NCBI GenBank assembly: GCA_030684355.1
Contig: JAUXTN010000222.1
Span: 1 to 64,000, forward strand
DNA from: Pseudomonadota bacterium
GTDB lineage: Bacteria > Myxococcota_A > UBA796 > SXON01
Length of the DNA: 64,000 nt
Direction: 5' to 3'
A program made the translations under genes and the position numbers. Positions 7,453-15,827 of the stretch are shown piece after piece. Positions within the stretch are counted from its first letter, which is position 1. The number at the start of each line of letters is the position of its first letter. A model generated the notes under the pieces. The model did not search any database, was not told the origin of the DNA, and was given only the letters and a program-made list of their open reading frames with translations.

Positions 7453-8607
7453 CTAAAACACCTCCACCTTGGGAGGCGCCGACTGCCCCCCCATCTGCCC
7501 GTGCTGCCAGACGTTGATGCCAAGCCACGCCCCGTGGAAATAGCCGGGCGCGTAGTCGACGCCGATCTGCCACGCGAGGTCCAGCTTGATGCGCTCCTTG
7601 AGCGCCTTGATGCGGAAGAGGCGGAGCTCGAAGCCGCCGGTGGCGTGCGGGCGCGGGCCGGCCAACGCGGTGCGGGAGGGCTCCAGGTAGCTGCCGGCGC
7701 GCAGGCGGAGGCGATTGCGCCACACGTCGACCTCGGCGCCGACGCGCGGCGACGCCGTGTACCAACCGCCGCGGGTGACCAGCTGGCCCTGGAGCACGTT
7801 CTCGAGCGCGACGGCGCCCTGCACGGGGGCGTCGACCACGACGTCTGCCGCGAAGCGCACGGGTACGCCCGAGTCCTCGGGGAGGTAGCTCACGTTGCTC
7901 CACCCCACTCCAGCGATGAGCTCCGGTGGGAGGTGGGCGGCGTCGATGCCCTCGTAGCCGCCGGCCATCGGGCCCGCGGACACACCCGAGCGGACGGTGA
8001 GCGCGAAGCTCCAGGCCTCCTGCCAATTCGTGAGCACGGCGCCAGCCTCGACGCCGCTGCCCAGGTAGTCGTGATGCTCCCCGCCGGATGTCACCCGCAT
8101 GCCCAGGAGCCGGGGGCCGACGCCGAGCGAAAGGCGGCCATCCCACAAGGCGACCGCGGCGGAGACGTGGCCCTCGGCCACCGCCACCTGCGTGTCCGAG
8201 ACCTTGTAGTAGGCCCCGGCCGCCAGGATCCCGCCCGCGCCGGCGCGGTAGCCGTAGGAGAGGCCGAGGTTGAACACGCGCACCACGTCGACGACCGGCT
8301 CGCCGACGCTCATCTCCCGCTCGTTGGTGATGCGGCTCTGGAGCAGCACGAGGCTGCCGACCATGGGGGCGACGGCCTCCATCCGGCGGTTCGCGGGCGC
8401 GGCGGGGCTGAGCAACAAGCCGATGCCGCCGTAGGCGAAGGCCGCGCCGGCGCCGCCCATCGACACGAGCTCGGCGTTGGAGAACACCAACCCCCGTGTC
8501 ACGTCGAGGACGACCGGCTGCGGGGACGCCGGATCGAGCGGCTCGGCCGCGTGCGCGGCTCCGGCCCACGCCGCCAGGACCAACGAGAGCACCGACGGCA
8601 TCACCAT
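7453..8607 (-). CDS. Outer-membrane beta-barrel protein, FadL/PorV-like N-terminus
   Basis: A 384-residue protein with a clear signal peptide (MVMPSVLSLVLAAWAGAAHA). Just after it comes SNAELVSMGGAGAAFAYGGIG...LSPAAPAN, which resembles the plug-like N-terminal stretch of FadL/OMPP1 and PorV barrels (MGGAG...NPA). The remainder is Gly- and aromatic-rich alternating strands, such as LSYGYRAGAGGILAAGAYYKV and GGFELRLFRI. The true family is uncertain, and hydrophobic-substrate transport would be only a guess. The ATG at 8607 is preferred over 8631 because it starts the signal peptide. It lies 36 bp downstream of the AsmA-like gene. Confidence 0.65.
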   Translation of the reverse strand: MVMPSVLSLVLAAWAGAAHAAEPLDPASPQPVVLDVTRGLVFSNAELVSMGGAGAAFAYGGIGLLLSPAAPANRRMEAVAPMVGSLVLLQSRITNEREMSVGEPVVDVVRVFNLGLSYGYRAGAGGILAAGAYYKVSDTQVAVAEGHVSAAVALWDGRLSLGVGPRLLGMRVTSGGEHHDYLGSGVEAGAVLTNWQEAWSFALTVRSGVSAGPMAGGYEGIDAAHLPPELIAGVGWSNVSYLPEDSGVPVRFAADVVVDAPVQGAVALENVLQGQLVTRGGWYTASPRVGAEVDVWRNRLRLRAGSYLEPSRTALAGPRPHATGGFELRLFRIKALKERIKLDLAWQIGVDYAPGYFHGAWLGINVWQHGQMGGQSAPPKVEVF

Positions 8608-8643
8608 CCCGCCCAGCGTATCACGCCGCACCCGCGCCTCCCA

Positions 8644-10686
8644 TCAGTCCGGACTTGGCTCGGCGTCGTACCATTTCTTGGCATTGAACACCTGGATGTG
8701 GTTGCTCTTGTCGGCGATGCCCATGCCGAGCGACAGCTGGCCGTAGCGGACGTACAGCTTTCCCAACATCTCCTGCCGGCGACGGAGCTCGAGGAGCACC
8801 TCGAACTGCCCGGCGAACAGTTGGAACCCGGTCACCCGGAGCACCGTGTCGCCGAGCCGGACGCGGGTCTTCCCGGTCACCGGCTTCACCCCGAGGAGGC
8901 CACGGATCCAACCCGGGAGCGGCTGCTTCTCGGAGAAGATGGTGATGAACGGGACCGTGTCGCGGAACTTCACGTCGAGGTTGCCGTCGAGGAAGATCGG
9001 AGCGCCCACGGCCACGGTGCCCTTCGGCAGCGCGATCTTCGCCCACCACCCGGCGGAGTCGTCCTTCCCCTCCCGCAGGGACCCGCCGGAGACGATCCGC
9101 ACCTTGCCCAGGTCGAGCGAGGTGCCCGAGATGTCGTACCGGCCCGTCTCGAGGTTGCCGCTCGGGACCACGGCGTGCACCGCCACGTCGCCGCTGAGCG
9201 TGAGCTCGTCGAGCGTGGCCCGCACCGCGTGGCCATGGAGGTACAGCTCGCCGCGGCAGACGTTCTCCGGGGTCGACACCTCGAGGTGCCCGCGCACGGT
9301 GCCGGTGCCGCTCAGGAGCCGCAGGCCGATGCCCTGGGGCATGTAGGCGTTGTAGACCCCCACGTCGGGGATCTCCGCTTCGGGCAGCTCCAACACGACG
9401 TGGAGCGCCGTGAACGGCCGGTTCAAGGCCACGTCGGCGGTCGTGGCATCCACGCGGAAGCCCTTGCCCTTGACGTGCGGGTCCGCGTCGCCGTCGAGCG
9501 TGATCGCGAAGTCGGAGAACGCGACGCCGATGGCGGTCTGGGGCGCGCCGTCCGCCACGCCGACCGCGAGCCGCACCTCGCCGTCCCCCACGACGGAGTA
9601 GGAGAGGAACCGCGCCACGATGTCGTCCACGTCGGCACGGACGGTGCTGCCGTCCTGGAACGCGCCCGCCTCGACGCTCACGTCGACCGCCAACGTGCCG
9701 ACGCCCCCCGTGAGGCGCAGCCACGGGGCGGAGCGCAGGTAGAAGTCGAGGAAGGACAGGTTCGAGACGTCGGCGGTGAGCCCGACCTTGCCGCTGATCG
9801 CGCCGAAGAGGCCACGCCCCTCGAAGGTCACGGGGTTGGTGCCGGCGAGGTCGACGTCGACCTGCCCGCTCAGCGCCGTGAGGAGCGGCTCGGTGCCACG
9901 CGTCAGCGCCCCACCCTCGAGCCGGAGGACGACCCCCTCCACCTCCAGCCACTTGTTGGCTTCGATGGTGAGCGCACCCGAGGCCGTCGCGCTGCCGGAG
10001 TACCGGTAGTCACCCAGCCAGATCTCCCGGATGCGGTCCACGTGCACGTTCTCGAGCGCGATGCGCCACGGCTTCCCAGCCGGGTAGATCGCCTCGGGGG
10101 AAGGGTCGGGGGGGTTGGTGAAGCCGGGGATCGGGGGGGTCCAATCTTCCAGGACGACGACGGCGACGGGGTCGGCGACGGGGTCGGCGACGGGGTCGGT
10201 GACGGGGTCGGTGCCTGGCACCGCGGCGGCATCGGCGACCGGCGCGGTGCCGTCCGCGACCGTTGCGGTGCCGTCCGCCTGGCCCACGACCACCTCCGCG
10301 GGGGCCGTCGGCGCGGCGGGCGGGTTCTTGGGGACCGCATCGGTGCGCGCCCGCCAGAGGAAGCTCGCCCCGTGCGCATCCGCGCCCGTGATGTGTACCG
10401 TGTGCTCGAGGAAGTCATGCAGGTCGAACGTTGCGGACGCGCTGTCGACCGTCAGCAGCCACTGATCGTTCGGGCTCTGCTGGCGGATCTCGAGGTCGCG
10501 CACCTCCACCACGCCCGGGGTGAGCATCCAGGCGACGTCGAACGTCATCTTCAGGCGTTCCGGCTGCATGTTCACGAGGACCGGCAGCCAGAGGTTCAGG
10601 AAGGCGTTGACACCCAGGAGGAGCGCGAGTGGCAGGGCGACAAGCAGCCCCAGCACGCGCAGGCCGACCCCAATTTTGAGACGCAT
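8644..10686 (-). CDS. AsmA/TamB-like envelope protein
   Basis: A 680-residue protein with one N-terminal membrane anchor (VLGLLVALPLALLLGVNAFL). It then has a long run of beta-rich sequence interspersed with short loops (VEVRDLEIRQQ, LEVEGVVLRLEGGALTRG, KVRIVSGGSL, VLRVTGFQLFAGQ). This is the architecture of AsmA/DUF748/TamB-type proteins, periplasmic lipid-channel-like beta-groove proteins tied to the inner membrane. The catalogue member cannot be fixed by eye. A low-complexity Ala/Pro/Val/Thr/Asp linker around residues 125-180 includes a four-copy 12-bp repeat. It is probably cotranscribed with the barrel gene downstream. Confidence 0.6.
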   Translation of the reverse strand: MRLKIGVGLRVLGLLVALPLALLLGVNAFLNLWLPVLVNMQPERLKMTFDVAWMLTPGVVEVRDLEIRQQSPNDQWLLTVDSASATFDLHDFLEHTVHITGADAHGASFLWRARTDAVPKNPPAAPTAPAEVVVGQADGTATVADGTAPVADAAAVPGTDPVTDPVADPVADPVAVVVLEDWTPPIPGFTNPPDPSPEAIYPAGKPWRIALENVHVDRIREIWLGDYRYSGSATASGALTIEANKWLEVEGVVLRLEGGALTRGTEPLLTALSGQVDVDLAGTNPVTFEGRGLFGAISGKVGLTADVSNLSFLDFYLRSAPWLRLTGGVGTLAVDVSVEAGAFQDGSTVRADVDDIVARFLSYSVVGDGEVRLAVGVADGAPQTAIGVAFSDFAITLDGDADPHVKGKGFRVDATTADVALNRPFTALHVVLELPEAEIPDVGVYNAYMPQGIGLRLLSGTGTVRGHLEVSTPENVCRGELYLHGHAVRATLDELTLSGDVAVHAVVPSGNLETGRYDISGTSLDLGKVRIVSGGSLREGKDDSAGWWAKIALPKGTVAVGAPIFLDGNLDVKFRDTVPFITIFSEKQPLPGWIRGLLGVKPVTGKTRVRLGDTVLRVTGFQLFAGQFEVLLELRRRQEMLGKLYVRYGQLSLGMGIADKSNHIQVFNAKKWYDAEPSPD
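10165..10212. repeat. 12-bp coding repeat in the AsmA-like gene
   Basis: Four head-to-tail copies of GACGGGGTCGG(C/T) lie at 10165-10212. On the minus strand they encode an in-frame (A/T)DPV repeat in the linker region. Copy-number change would lengthen or shorten the linker without breaking the frame. Confidence 0.8.
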
Positions 10687-11075
10687 TGGCTCCTCGACGC
10701 TACGGAGCGCAAACGTGCTCCAGGTGGAGTTCCACGATGGCGATCCAACGGTCTGGGAGACCGCGCAAACGTCTCACCACCATAGCTGCGGAAGAGCCAG
10801 CGTCCATTCTGCCTCGGCGTTGGTGACCACGCGCCCCCCGAAGTGACGTTTGGCAACATTCAGCGACCTGTCCGGGGCACCGCCTGCGGACGGGCGCTTC
10901 TTCCCACAACTGTCGTCGGACTTAAACTCATGCCTCGATTATTCAGCCTCGATCGCAGTTCCCGCCGTGTTTGTGGTTCCCGTCGCTCGACGGCACCGTC
11001 GATCCCTCATACAGGCAGAGAGCCAAGATGGGATGGTTGCAAGTAAGCGAACCTTCTCGACGGCTGGGAGTTGCA
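10687..11075. promoter_or_regulatory. Divergent intergenic region with a 16-bp palindrome
   Basis: There are 389 bp between the AsmA-like gene (minus) and the GH6 gene (plus), so both promoters should be here. I see TCGACGG-CA-CCGTCGA at 10987-11002, a perfect 7-bp inverted repeat about 75 bp before the GH6 start, and a Shine-Dalgarno-like GGGAG at about 11066. No further gene is convincing. Confidence 0.4.
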
Positions 11076-12227
11076 ATGACCGTCCGATCCACCTTCAAGG
11101 GACGTCGTCCGCTCAAGGCCCTCGCTCCGCTCATCTCGGCGGCCTTGCTCCCCGGATGCTTCGCCGACGCCGCCACGGCGCCGGTCTCCGGCGCGGCACC
11201 CCGGTTGCCCGACAACGACAAGGTGGCGGAGCCCCCCGAGGATCACCCCGCCCACCCGAGCTTCAGCCCGATCCACCCCGCGGATCTCATCCCCCTCGCC
11301 GCGGATGAGGAGGAGGAGGACGCGCAGGACCCGCCCGATGTCGCCGAGTCCTCCGACAGCGAGGACGCACCGCTCGGCCGCTATAGCCTCTACGTCGAGC
11401 CGGACTCCCATCCCGCGCAGCAGGCGAGCACCTGGCGCACGAGCGATCCCGCCGGCGCGGCCGCCATGGATCGGATGGCCGAGCAGCCGACCGCCACCTG
11501 GCTGGGGGACTGGGACAACGACGTCGCCCGCACGGTCGACAACGCCGTCACCACGGGCGCCGAACAGCTCCGCGTCTTCGTCGTCTACAACATCCCCAAC
11601 CGCGACTGCGGCTTCTACTCCTCCGGCGGCGCCTCCGATGCCGACGCCTACGCGACCTTCATCGACGAGGTCGCGCGCGGCCTGGACGGGCGCCTCGCCG
11701 TGGTCATCCTCGAGCCGGACGGCCTCGCGCTCACCACCTGCCTGAACGCCGACCAGACGGTCGAGCGGCAGGAGATGATCGCGGCCGCGGTCGACACCCT
11801 GACGGCGGCCGGCGCGCGCGTCTACATCGACGCGGGGGACTCCGCCTGGATCTCCGCGACCGAGATGGCCGCCAAGCTCATCGCGGCGGGCATCTACAAC
11901 GCCGCCGGGTTCGCCCTCAACGTGGCGCACACCGAGTCCACGCCGGACACCATCGGCTACGCCGACGAGGTCCGCGCGATCCTCGGGGACGTGCACTACG
12001 TCGCCGACACCGGCCGCAACGGCATCGGGCCCGATGACGACCACACTTGGTGCAACCCCCTCGGGAGGGTGGCCGGAGAGAACCCGACGCTGAGCACGGG
12101 CGTCCCCGGCCTCGACGCGATGTTGTGGATCAAGCCCCCGGGCGAGTCCGACGGCGACTGCAACGGCGGCCCCACCGCCGGCGCCTGGTGGCCGGAGTAC
12201 GCGCGCGGCCTCATGGAGACCGCGTAG
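11076..12227 (+). CDS. GH6 family glycosidase (cellulase) lipoprotein
   Basis: A 383-residue protein starting MTVRSTFKGRRPLKALAPL, with lipobox LLPGC near residue 28. An acidic linker follows (EEEEDAQD). The catalytic domain carries both GH6 signatures: VVYNIPNRDCG (the Asp is the catalytic acid in the family) and VVILEPDGLA. Other conserved GH6 segments are YIDAGDSAW, NVAHT, DTGRNG, WCNPLGRVAG and LWIKPPGESDG. GH6 enzymes cleave beta-1,4-glucan. It converges on a cellulose-synthase-like operon, so it most likely trims or releases the polymer made there, although attack on external cellulose is possible. The ATG at 11076 has GGGAG upstream. Confidence 0.9.
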   Translation: MTVRSTFKGRRPLKALAPLISAALLPGCFADAATAPVSGAAPRLPDNDKVAEPPEDHPAHPSFSPIHPADLIPLAADEEEEDAQDPPDVAESSDSEDAPLGRYSLYVEPDSHPAQQASTWRTSDPAGAAAMDRMAEQPTATWLGDWDNDVARTVDNAVTTGAEQLRVFVVYNIPNRDCGFYSSGGASDADAYATFIDEVARGLDGRLAVVILEPDGLALTTCLNADQTVERQEMIAAAVDTLTAAGARVYIDAGDSAWISATEMAAKLIAAGIYNAAGFALNVAHTESTPDTIGYADEVRAILGDVHYVADTGRNGIGPDDDHTWCNPLGRVAGENPTLSTGVPGLDAMLWIKPPGESDGDCNGGPTAGAWWPEYARGLMETA

Positions 12228-12242
12228 CGCCTCGGACTACGG

Positions 12243-12272
12243 GAGGGTGCCCCCGCTCGAGGGGGCACCCTC
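12243..12272. terminator. Perfect 12-bp hairpin between convergent genes
   Basis: GAGGGTGCCCCC (12243-12254), loop GCTCGA, and GGGGGCACCCTC (12261-12272) form a perfect stem just after the GH6 stop. No T-run follows. It probably ends GH6 transcription and may work in both directions. Confidence 0.6.
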
Positions 12273-12278
12273 AGAGCC

Positions 12279-12348
12279 CCTCCAGCGGAATGGCGGGCCC
12301 CTCCAGCGGAACCCTCCAGCGGGTCCCTCCAGCGGCACCCTCCAGCGG
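12279..12348. repeat. CCTCCAGCGG direct repeats, mostly 13-bp period
   Basis: Five exact copies of CCTCCAGCGG start at 12279, 12300, 12313, 12326 and 12339. The last four are spaced exactly 13 bp. The array fills the gap between the hairpin and the stop codon of the BcsS-like gene. Confidence 0.85.
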
Positions 12349-12354
12349 GTCCCT

Positions 12355-13065
12355 TCAGAACGACTTGTAGATCGAGCCACCGAGGGACGGCAGGAGCGCG
12401 TTGCTCGCGCCCGGCTGGATCTCGCGGCTGAGTCCGACCCGCAGGCCGAGCGCGGTACGCGCCCCCGGGAACGAGAGCTCGCCGAAGAGGCCGCCGCCCA
12501 CGGAGCGTGCCTGTTCGTTGCCCTGGACCGTCCCGTCGAGCCCCATGGCAAACGCGGTGACCGCCGTGCCACGCACCGGGAACAGTTGGCGCTTGGCGAG
12601 GGCGCGCGCCCAGAGGTAGTTCTGCGCGAAGCCGTACGACACGCTGCTCGCCAGCGCCACGCGCGAGCTCGCCTGGAAGTAGACGTCACCGCTCACGCTC
12701 ACGCCGTGGTCGGCGCGCGCGACGGGCGCGCCCGTCGTGGGCCGGGTCTGCACGTAGCGCGCCTCGTAGCCGGCCACGAGCGTGAGGGAGAGCCGGTCGG
12801 GACGCCAGCTCGCGCCCACCCCGAACGCGAGGCCGGGAGAGATCACGCGCGCCTCGCCACCCTGATCCGGGAACCGGTAGTAGAGGTAGTTGAGCGTCAG
12901 GCGGGCCACGGGCGTGACACGTTTGTCCACACTGGGGGACATCACGCTCGCGAACGCGTACCCCGAGCGCAAGGTGCCCTCGAAGCCACCCATCGCCTCC
13001 GGGGCCGGGAACGCCCCCGCGGCGGCCGGACCGGAGAACAGCAGGGCGAGCAGGAACGGGATCAT
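12355..13065 (-). CDS. BcsS-like outer-membrane barrel
   Basis: A 236-residue protein with a signal peptide (MIPFLLALLFSGPAAAGAF). The body is strand-rich and Gly/aromatic-rich (SGYAFASV, LNYLYYRF, PGLAFGVGASW, LVAGYEARYVQ). A C-terminal stretch (ARALAKRQLFP ... GNEQARSVGGGLFGELSF) resembles what I know of the cellulose-biosynthesis barrel BcsS. The assignment rests on that resemblance plus position. It is the last gene of the GT2 operon, and its ATG overlaps the upstream TGA (ATGA). If correct, it is an outer-membrane accessory for export or anchoring of the polymer. A generic barrel is the alternative. Confidence 0.6.
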   Translation of the reverse strand: MIPFLLALLFSGPAAAGAFPAPEAMGGFEGTLRSGYAFASVMSPSVDKRVTPVARLTLNYLYYRFPDQGGEARVISPGLAFGVGASWRPDRLSLTLVAGYEARYVQTRPTTGAPVARADHGVSVSGDVYFQASSRVALASSVSYGFAQNYLWARALAKRQLFPVRGTAVTAFAMGLDGTVQGNEQARSVGGGLFGELSFPGARTALGLRVGLSREIQPGASNALLPSLGGSIYKSF

Positions 13066-13487
13066 GTGGGCACCGGGAGCAGTAGCACGAGGGTCCAGCA
13101 ATTCGTTTGGTTCGCCAACCGCTGGTAACCGAAGCTGTCGAGACCGCGCTTGGCGAGCGCGAGCCCCATGCCCCCCTCGGCGAGCAACTCGGGGTCGAGG
13201 TGCCCGTCGGCCACGCCCAGGAACGGGACGCCCGCGTCGATGAACCGGGCCTCGACGGTGTTCCCGTGAAGGGTCAACGAGAACTCGAAGGAGTCGGCCT
13301 GGGCGTAGCGGATGATGTTCGCCGCCACCTCGGCCGCCGCGATCGCGAGACCGTGGCGCGGGTTGGGTGACACCGGCCCGCCGCGAGCGGACTCGACGGC
13401 GCTCCAGAACCGATCCAGCATCTCGTGGAGGGCCTCGAGCGCCTCCGGCCGCGCCGGCAGGGTGCGGGACTCATTCGTAGCGAGCAA
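13062..13487 (-). CDS. RsbW-like anti-sigma serine kinase (HATPase)
   Basis: About 141 residues forming a stand-alone GHKL ATPase of the RsbW/SpoIIAB type. The N-box is AAAEVAANIIRYA, G1 is DAGVPF and G2 is GGMGLALAK. These kinases phosphorylate a STAS antagonist and sequester a sigma factor or other target. The partner STAS gene lies immediately upstream and overlaps it by 17 bp. The start is uncertain. TTG at 13487 is chosen because ESRTLPARPEALEAL matches the usual N-terminus and no ATG or GTG precedes it in frame nearby. The next ATG would remove the first helix. No sigma factor gene is nearby. Confidence 0.75.
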   Translation of the reverse strand: MLATNESRTLPARPEALEALHEMLDRFWSAVESARGGPVSPNPRHGLAIAAAEVAANIIRYAQADSFEFSLTLHGNTVEARFIDAGVPFLGVADGHLDPELLAEGGMGLALAKRGLDSFGYQRLANQTNCWTLVLLLPVPT

Positions 13488-13809
13488 GAGCTTCTTCCAC
13501 CGTCGGATGGCAGACGAGCACGCGGTCCAGCATGGAGATCTCGAGCACGTAGCGCACCTGTTCGCCGGGGCGCGCGATGCGGAGGTCTCCCCCGGCCACG
13601 CGGGTCGCCTTGAGCGCGCCGATGAGCGCACCGAGCCCGGAGCTGTCGATGAACGGCACCCCGTGCAGATCGACGACGAGGCGGTGCAGGCCGCTCGCCA
13701 CCGCCTCCTGGAGCTGACGTTTCACGTCCGACGCGGTCAGGAGGTCGAGGCGACCGTCCACCACGGCCACCGCGGTCCGCGGGCTACGTTCTTCCACATG
13801 TACGCTCAT
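13471..13809 (-). CDS. STAS-domain anti-sigma factor antagonist
   Basis: A 112-residue single STAS domain of the SpoIIAA/RsbV class. The diagnostic loop VPFIDSSGLGALIGAL holds the Ser that the cognate kinase phosphorylates in this family. Preceding strands read VAVVDGRLD and RLVVDLHG. The ATG at 13809 overlaps the TGA of the glycosyltransferase gene (ATGA), so its synthesis is coupled to the synthase. With the adjacent RsbW-like kinase it forms a complete two-protein partner switch inside a polysaccharide operon. Confidence 0.88.
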   Translation of the reverse strand: MSVHVEERSPRTAVAVVDGRLDLLTASDVKRQLQEAVASGLHRLVVDLHGVPFIDSSGLGALIGALKATRVAGGDLRIARPGEQVRYVLEISMLDRVLVCHPTVEEALARYE

Positions 13810-15827
13810 TGATCCCTCACAGTGAGTGCCGCGGCGGGTTGCCATCGGGCGGCGTTGAGTACGACACTTAGCATCACGATCCCGTACACGGCCCAGACCA
13901 TGTTCATGACGATCGGGAACGCCTCGTCGGACGTTCCCACGGCGAGCTTGACGAGCCCGACGAGGATCGCGCCGGCGAGGATGACCGTCACCGCGAGCTG
14001 CGGCCGTACGAGCGACCAGTGCACCCCGCCCTGCCGTGTCTTGGGTGTCACGACGAACGGAAGCTTGCTCCCGAAGTAGACGTTCTGGAACGCGGTGATG
14101 ACCGCGCGGATCCAGAGCGGAAAGAGGGCCAGGCTGTATTGCTGTCCACGCCAGGTCGGCATCCCGTAGCCGATGAGGGCAAACAGGAGCTGGTTCACGA
14201 CGAGGCACGGCAACAGGAAGCACATGAACTGCCAGGTGAGCGCGTTGACCGGGAGCAGGCCGAAGTACAGGTACATCGCCGGGGCGAGCAGGTAGACGAC
14301 GCCCGCGAAGCCGGAGAGGTAGCTCCACATCGTGGAGAAGTACATCAACTTCTGGGGCCAGGAGAGCCCCCGTTGGAGCAGCGGGTTCTCCCGGAAGAGG
14401 ACCTGCATCGTGCCCTGGGCCCAACGGAGCCGCTGCTGGAGCACGGAGCGGAGATCGTCCGGCGCGAGGCCCACCGCGAGGATCTCGTGGTGGTACACCG
14501 AGCGGAACCCGAGGCCGTGGAGCCGCATGGCGGTCGCCATGTCCTCGGTGATGGAGATCGTGGCGAGCGGGTGGACCGGCTCGGCCTGGTCGGAGCGGTC
14601 GACGTCGATGTCGGTGAGGAGCTTGCGGACCTCCTCCATCGCGGCGAGCGGAGACGTTCCCTTGCCCGAGAGCAACGCGGTCTGCGCGGCGCCCCCCTCG
14701 AGGCTCGACAGCACCCCCGGCTCCACGCCGGGCATCGACGCGAGATCCGCGTAGATGCCCTGGACATCCCGCGCGACCAGCTCGCGCGACACGGCCTCGA
14801 GCGTCCGCTGGAATTCCCAGGTGACCTCCTGGAGGGGCGCGCCCGCGTTGAGGCGCTTGCGCGCCTGGCGTCCGGCCCGCCGCACCACCTGGAGCGCCTG
14901 CCGCGCCGCGGTGGCCGTCGGCCCCAGGCTCCGCGCCGCCTGCCGCAGCTGGCGATCCGTGTCCTTGAGCGCGCCACGCACGCGGGCCTCCATCTCCTTG
15001 GCGTACACCACGATCCCGGCGAACATCAGGGCGTCCCGCCGCAGCACCGCGTTGGAGCCGCAGAAGAACGCCGAGTTCCAGCCGTCCTTCCCCTGTTGGA
15101 TCGGCCCGTAGAACAGCGGCGAGTCCACGCCGAAGGGATCGCCTTCGGGGACGTTGCTGAACCACTGCGGCGTCTGCACCAACGCGACCTTGGGGTCGTC
15201 GAAGTAGCCGAGGGTTCGGCTCAAGATCTCCGGCTTGGGTACCTGATCGGCGTCCAACACCAGGAGGAACTGGCCATCCGTCTGGAACAGCGCGTTGATG
15301 AGGTTGCCCGCCTTCGCGTGCCGATCCTTTCCCCGCCAGGTGGCGCCGCGCGTGATGTACCCGACCCCTTCCTGCTCGGCCATGGCGCGCATCTCCGCGC
15401 TGTCGCCGTCGTCGAGGACCCAGGTCTTGTGCGGGTGATGGATGTCACGCGCGGCGCGAGCGGTGGCGCGGACGAGGTCCACGCCCTCGTTGTAGCAGGT
15501 GATGAACACGTCCACGGTGGCGTCCGCCGGGGCCGCGGGCGGCTCGCCGCGGATCCGCATCTTCCACATGCCGAGGCCAAAAAGCAACGTGTCCACGTAG
15601 CTGTAGAGCTCGGCACCCAGGAGCGCGAGGGAGAACGGCCACAACACCCAGTTGATGGTGTAGACGCCCCGCCAGAGGATGTACGCGGTGACCAGTGTCA
15701 CGTTGAGGACGATGAGGAGCTGGATGGTACGGAGCTTGAACGCGACACGCGCGGCCGGGTCCGACCCTGCCATCCAGCCCATCCATCGGGGGATGCCCTC
15801 TGCCGAGGCTTCGGTGATGGCGGACAT
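13806..15827 (-). CDS. Cellulose-synthase-like GT2 glycosyltransferase without PilZ domain
   Basis: A 673-residue membrane GT2 enzyme. Two N-terminal membrane helices (residues about 36-80) precede the catalytic core: ITCYNEG, VLDDGD, DADQVP (the DxD metal site), FFCGSNAVLRR, SITEDMAT (TED catalytic base) and QQRLRWAQG (QxxRW). At least five C-terminal membrane helices follow. This is the BcsA order, but the protein ends right after the last helix, so the c-di-GMP-binding PilZ domain is absent. About 150 mostly helical, charged residues lie between FFCGS and TED, far more than usual. The product is probably a beta-glucan. Start ATG at 15827 overlaps the DUF3131 stop (TGATG). Confidence 0.87.
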   Translation of the reverse strand: MSAITEASAEGIPRWMGWMAGSDPAARVAFKLRTIQLLIVLNVTLVTAYILWRGVYTINWVLWPFSLALLGAELYSYVDTLLFGLGMWKMRIRGEPPAAPADATVDVFITCYNEGVDLVRATARAARDIHHPHKTWVLDDGDSAEMRAMAEQEGVGYITRGATWRGKDRHAKAGNLINALFQTDGQFLLVLDADQVPKPEILSRTLGYFDDPKVALVQTPQWFSNVPEGDPFGVDSPLFYGPIQQGKDGWNSAFFCGSNAVLRRDALMFAGIVVYAKEMEARVRGALKDTDRQLRQAARSLGPTATAARQALQVVRRAGRQARKRLNAGAPLQEVTWEFQRTLEAVSRELVARDVQGIYADLASMPGVEPGVLSSLEGGAAQTALLSGKGTSPLAAMEEVRKLLTDIDVDRSDQAEPVHPLATISITEDMATAMRLHGLGFRSVYHHEILAVGLAPDDLRSVLQQRLRWAQGTMQVLFRENPLLQRGLSWPQKLMYFSTMWSYLSGFAGVVYLLAPAMYLYFGLLPVNALTWQFMCFLLPCLVVNQLLFALIGYGMPTWRGQQYSLALFPLWIRAVITAFQNVYFGSKLPFVVTPKTRQGGVHWSLVRPQLAVTVILAGAILVGLVKLAVGTSDEAFPIVMNMVWAVYGIVMLSVVLNAARWQPAAALTVRDQ

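Noticed and set aside
7501..10785. Plus-strand open frame of 1094 codons across the barrel and AsmA-like genes
   Set aside because: It runs through two good minus-strand genes, has no domain and shows codon-reflection composition.
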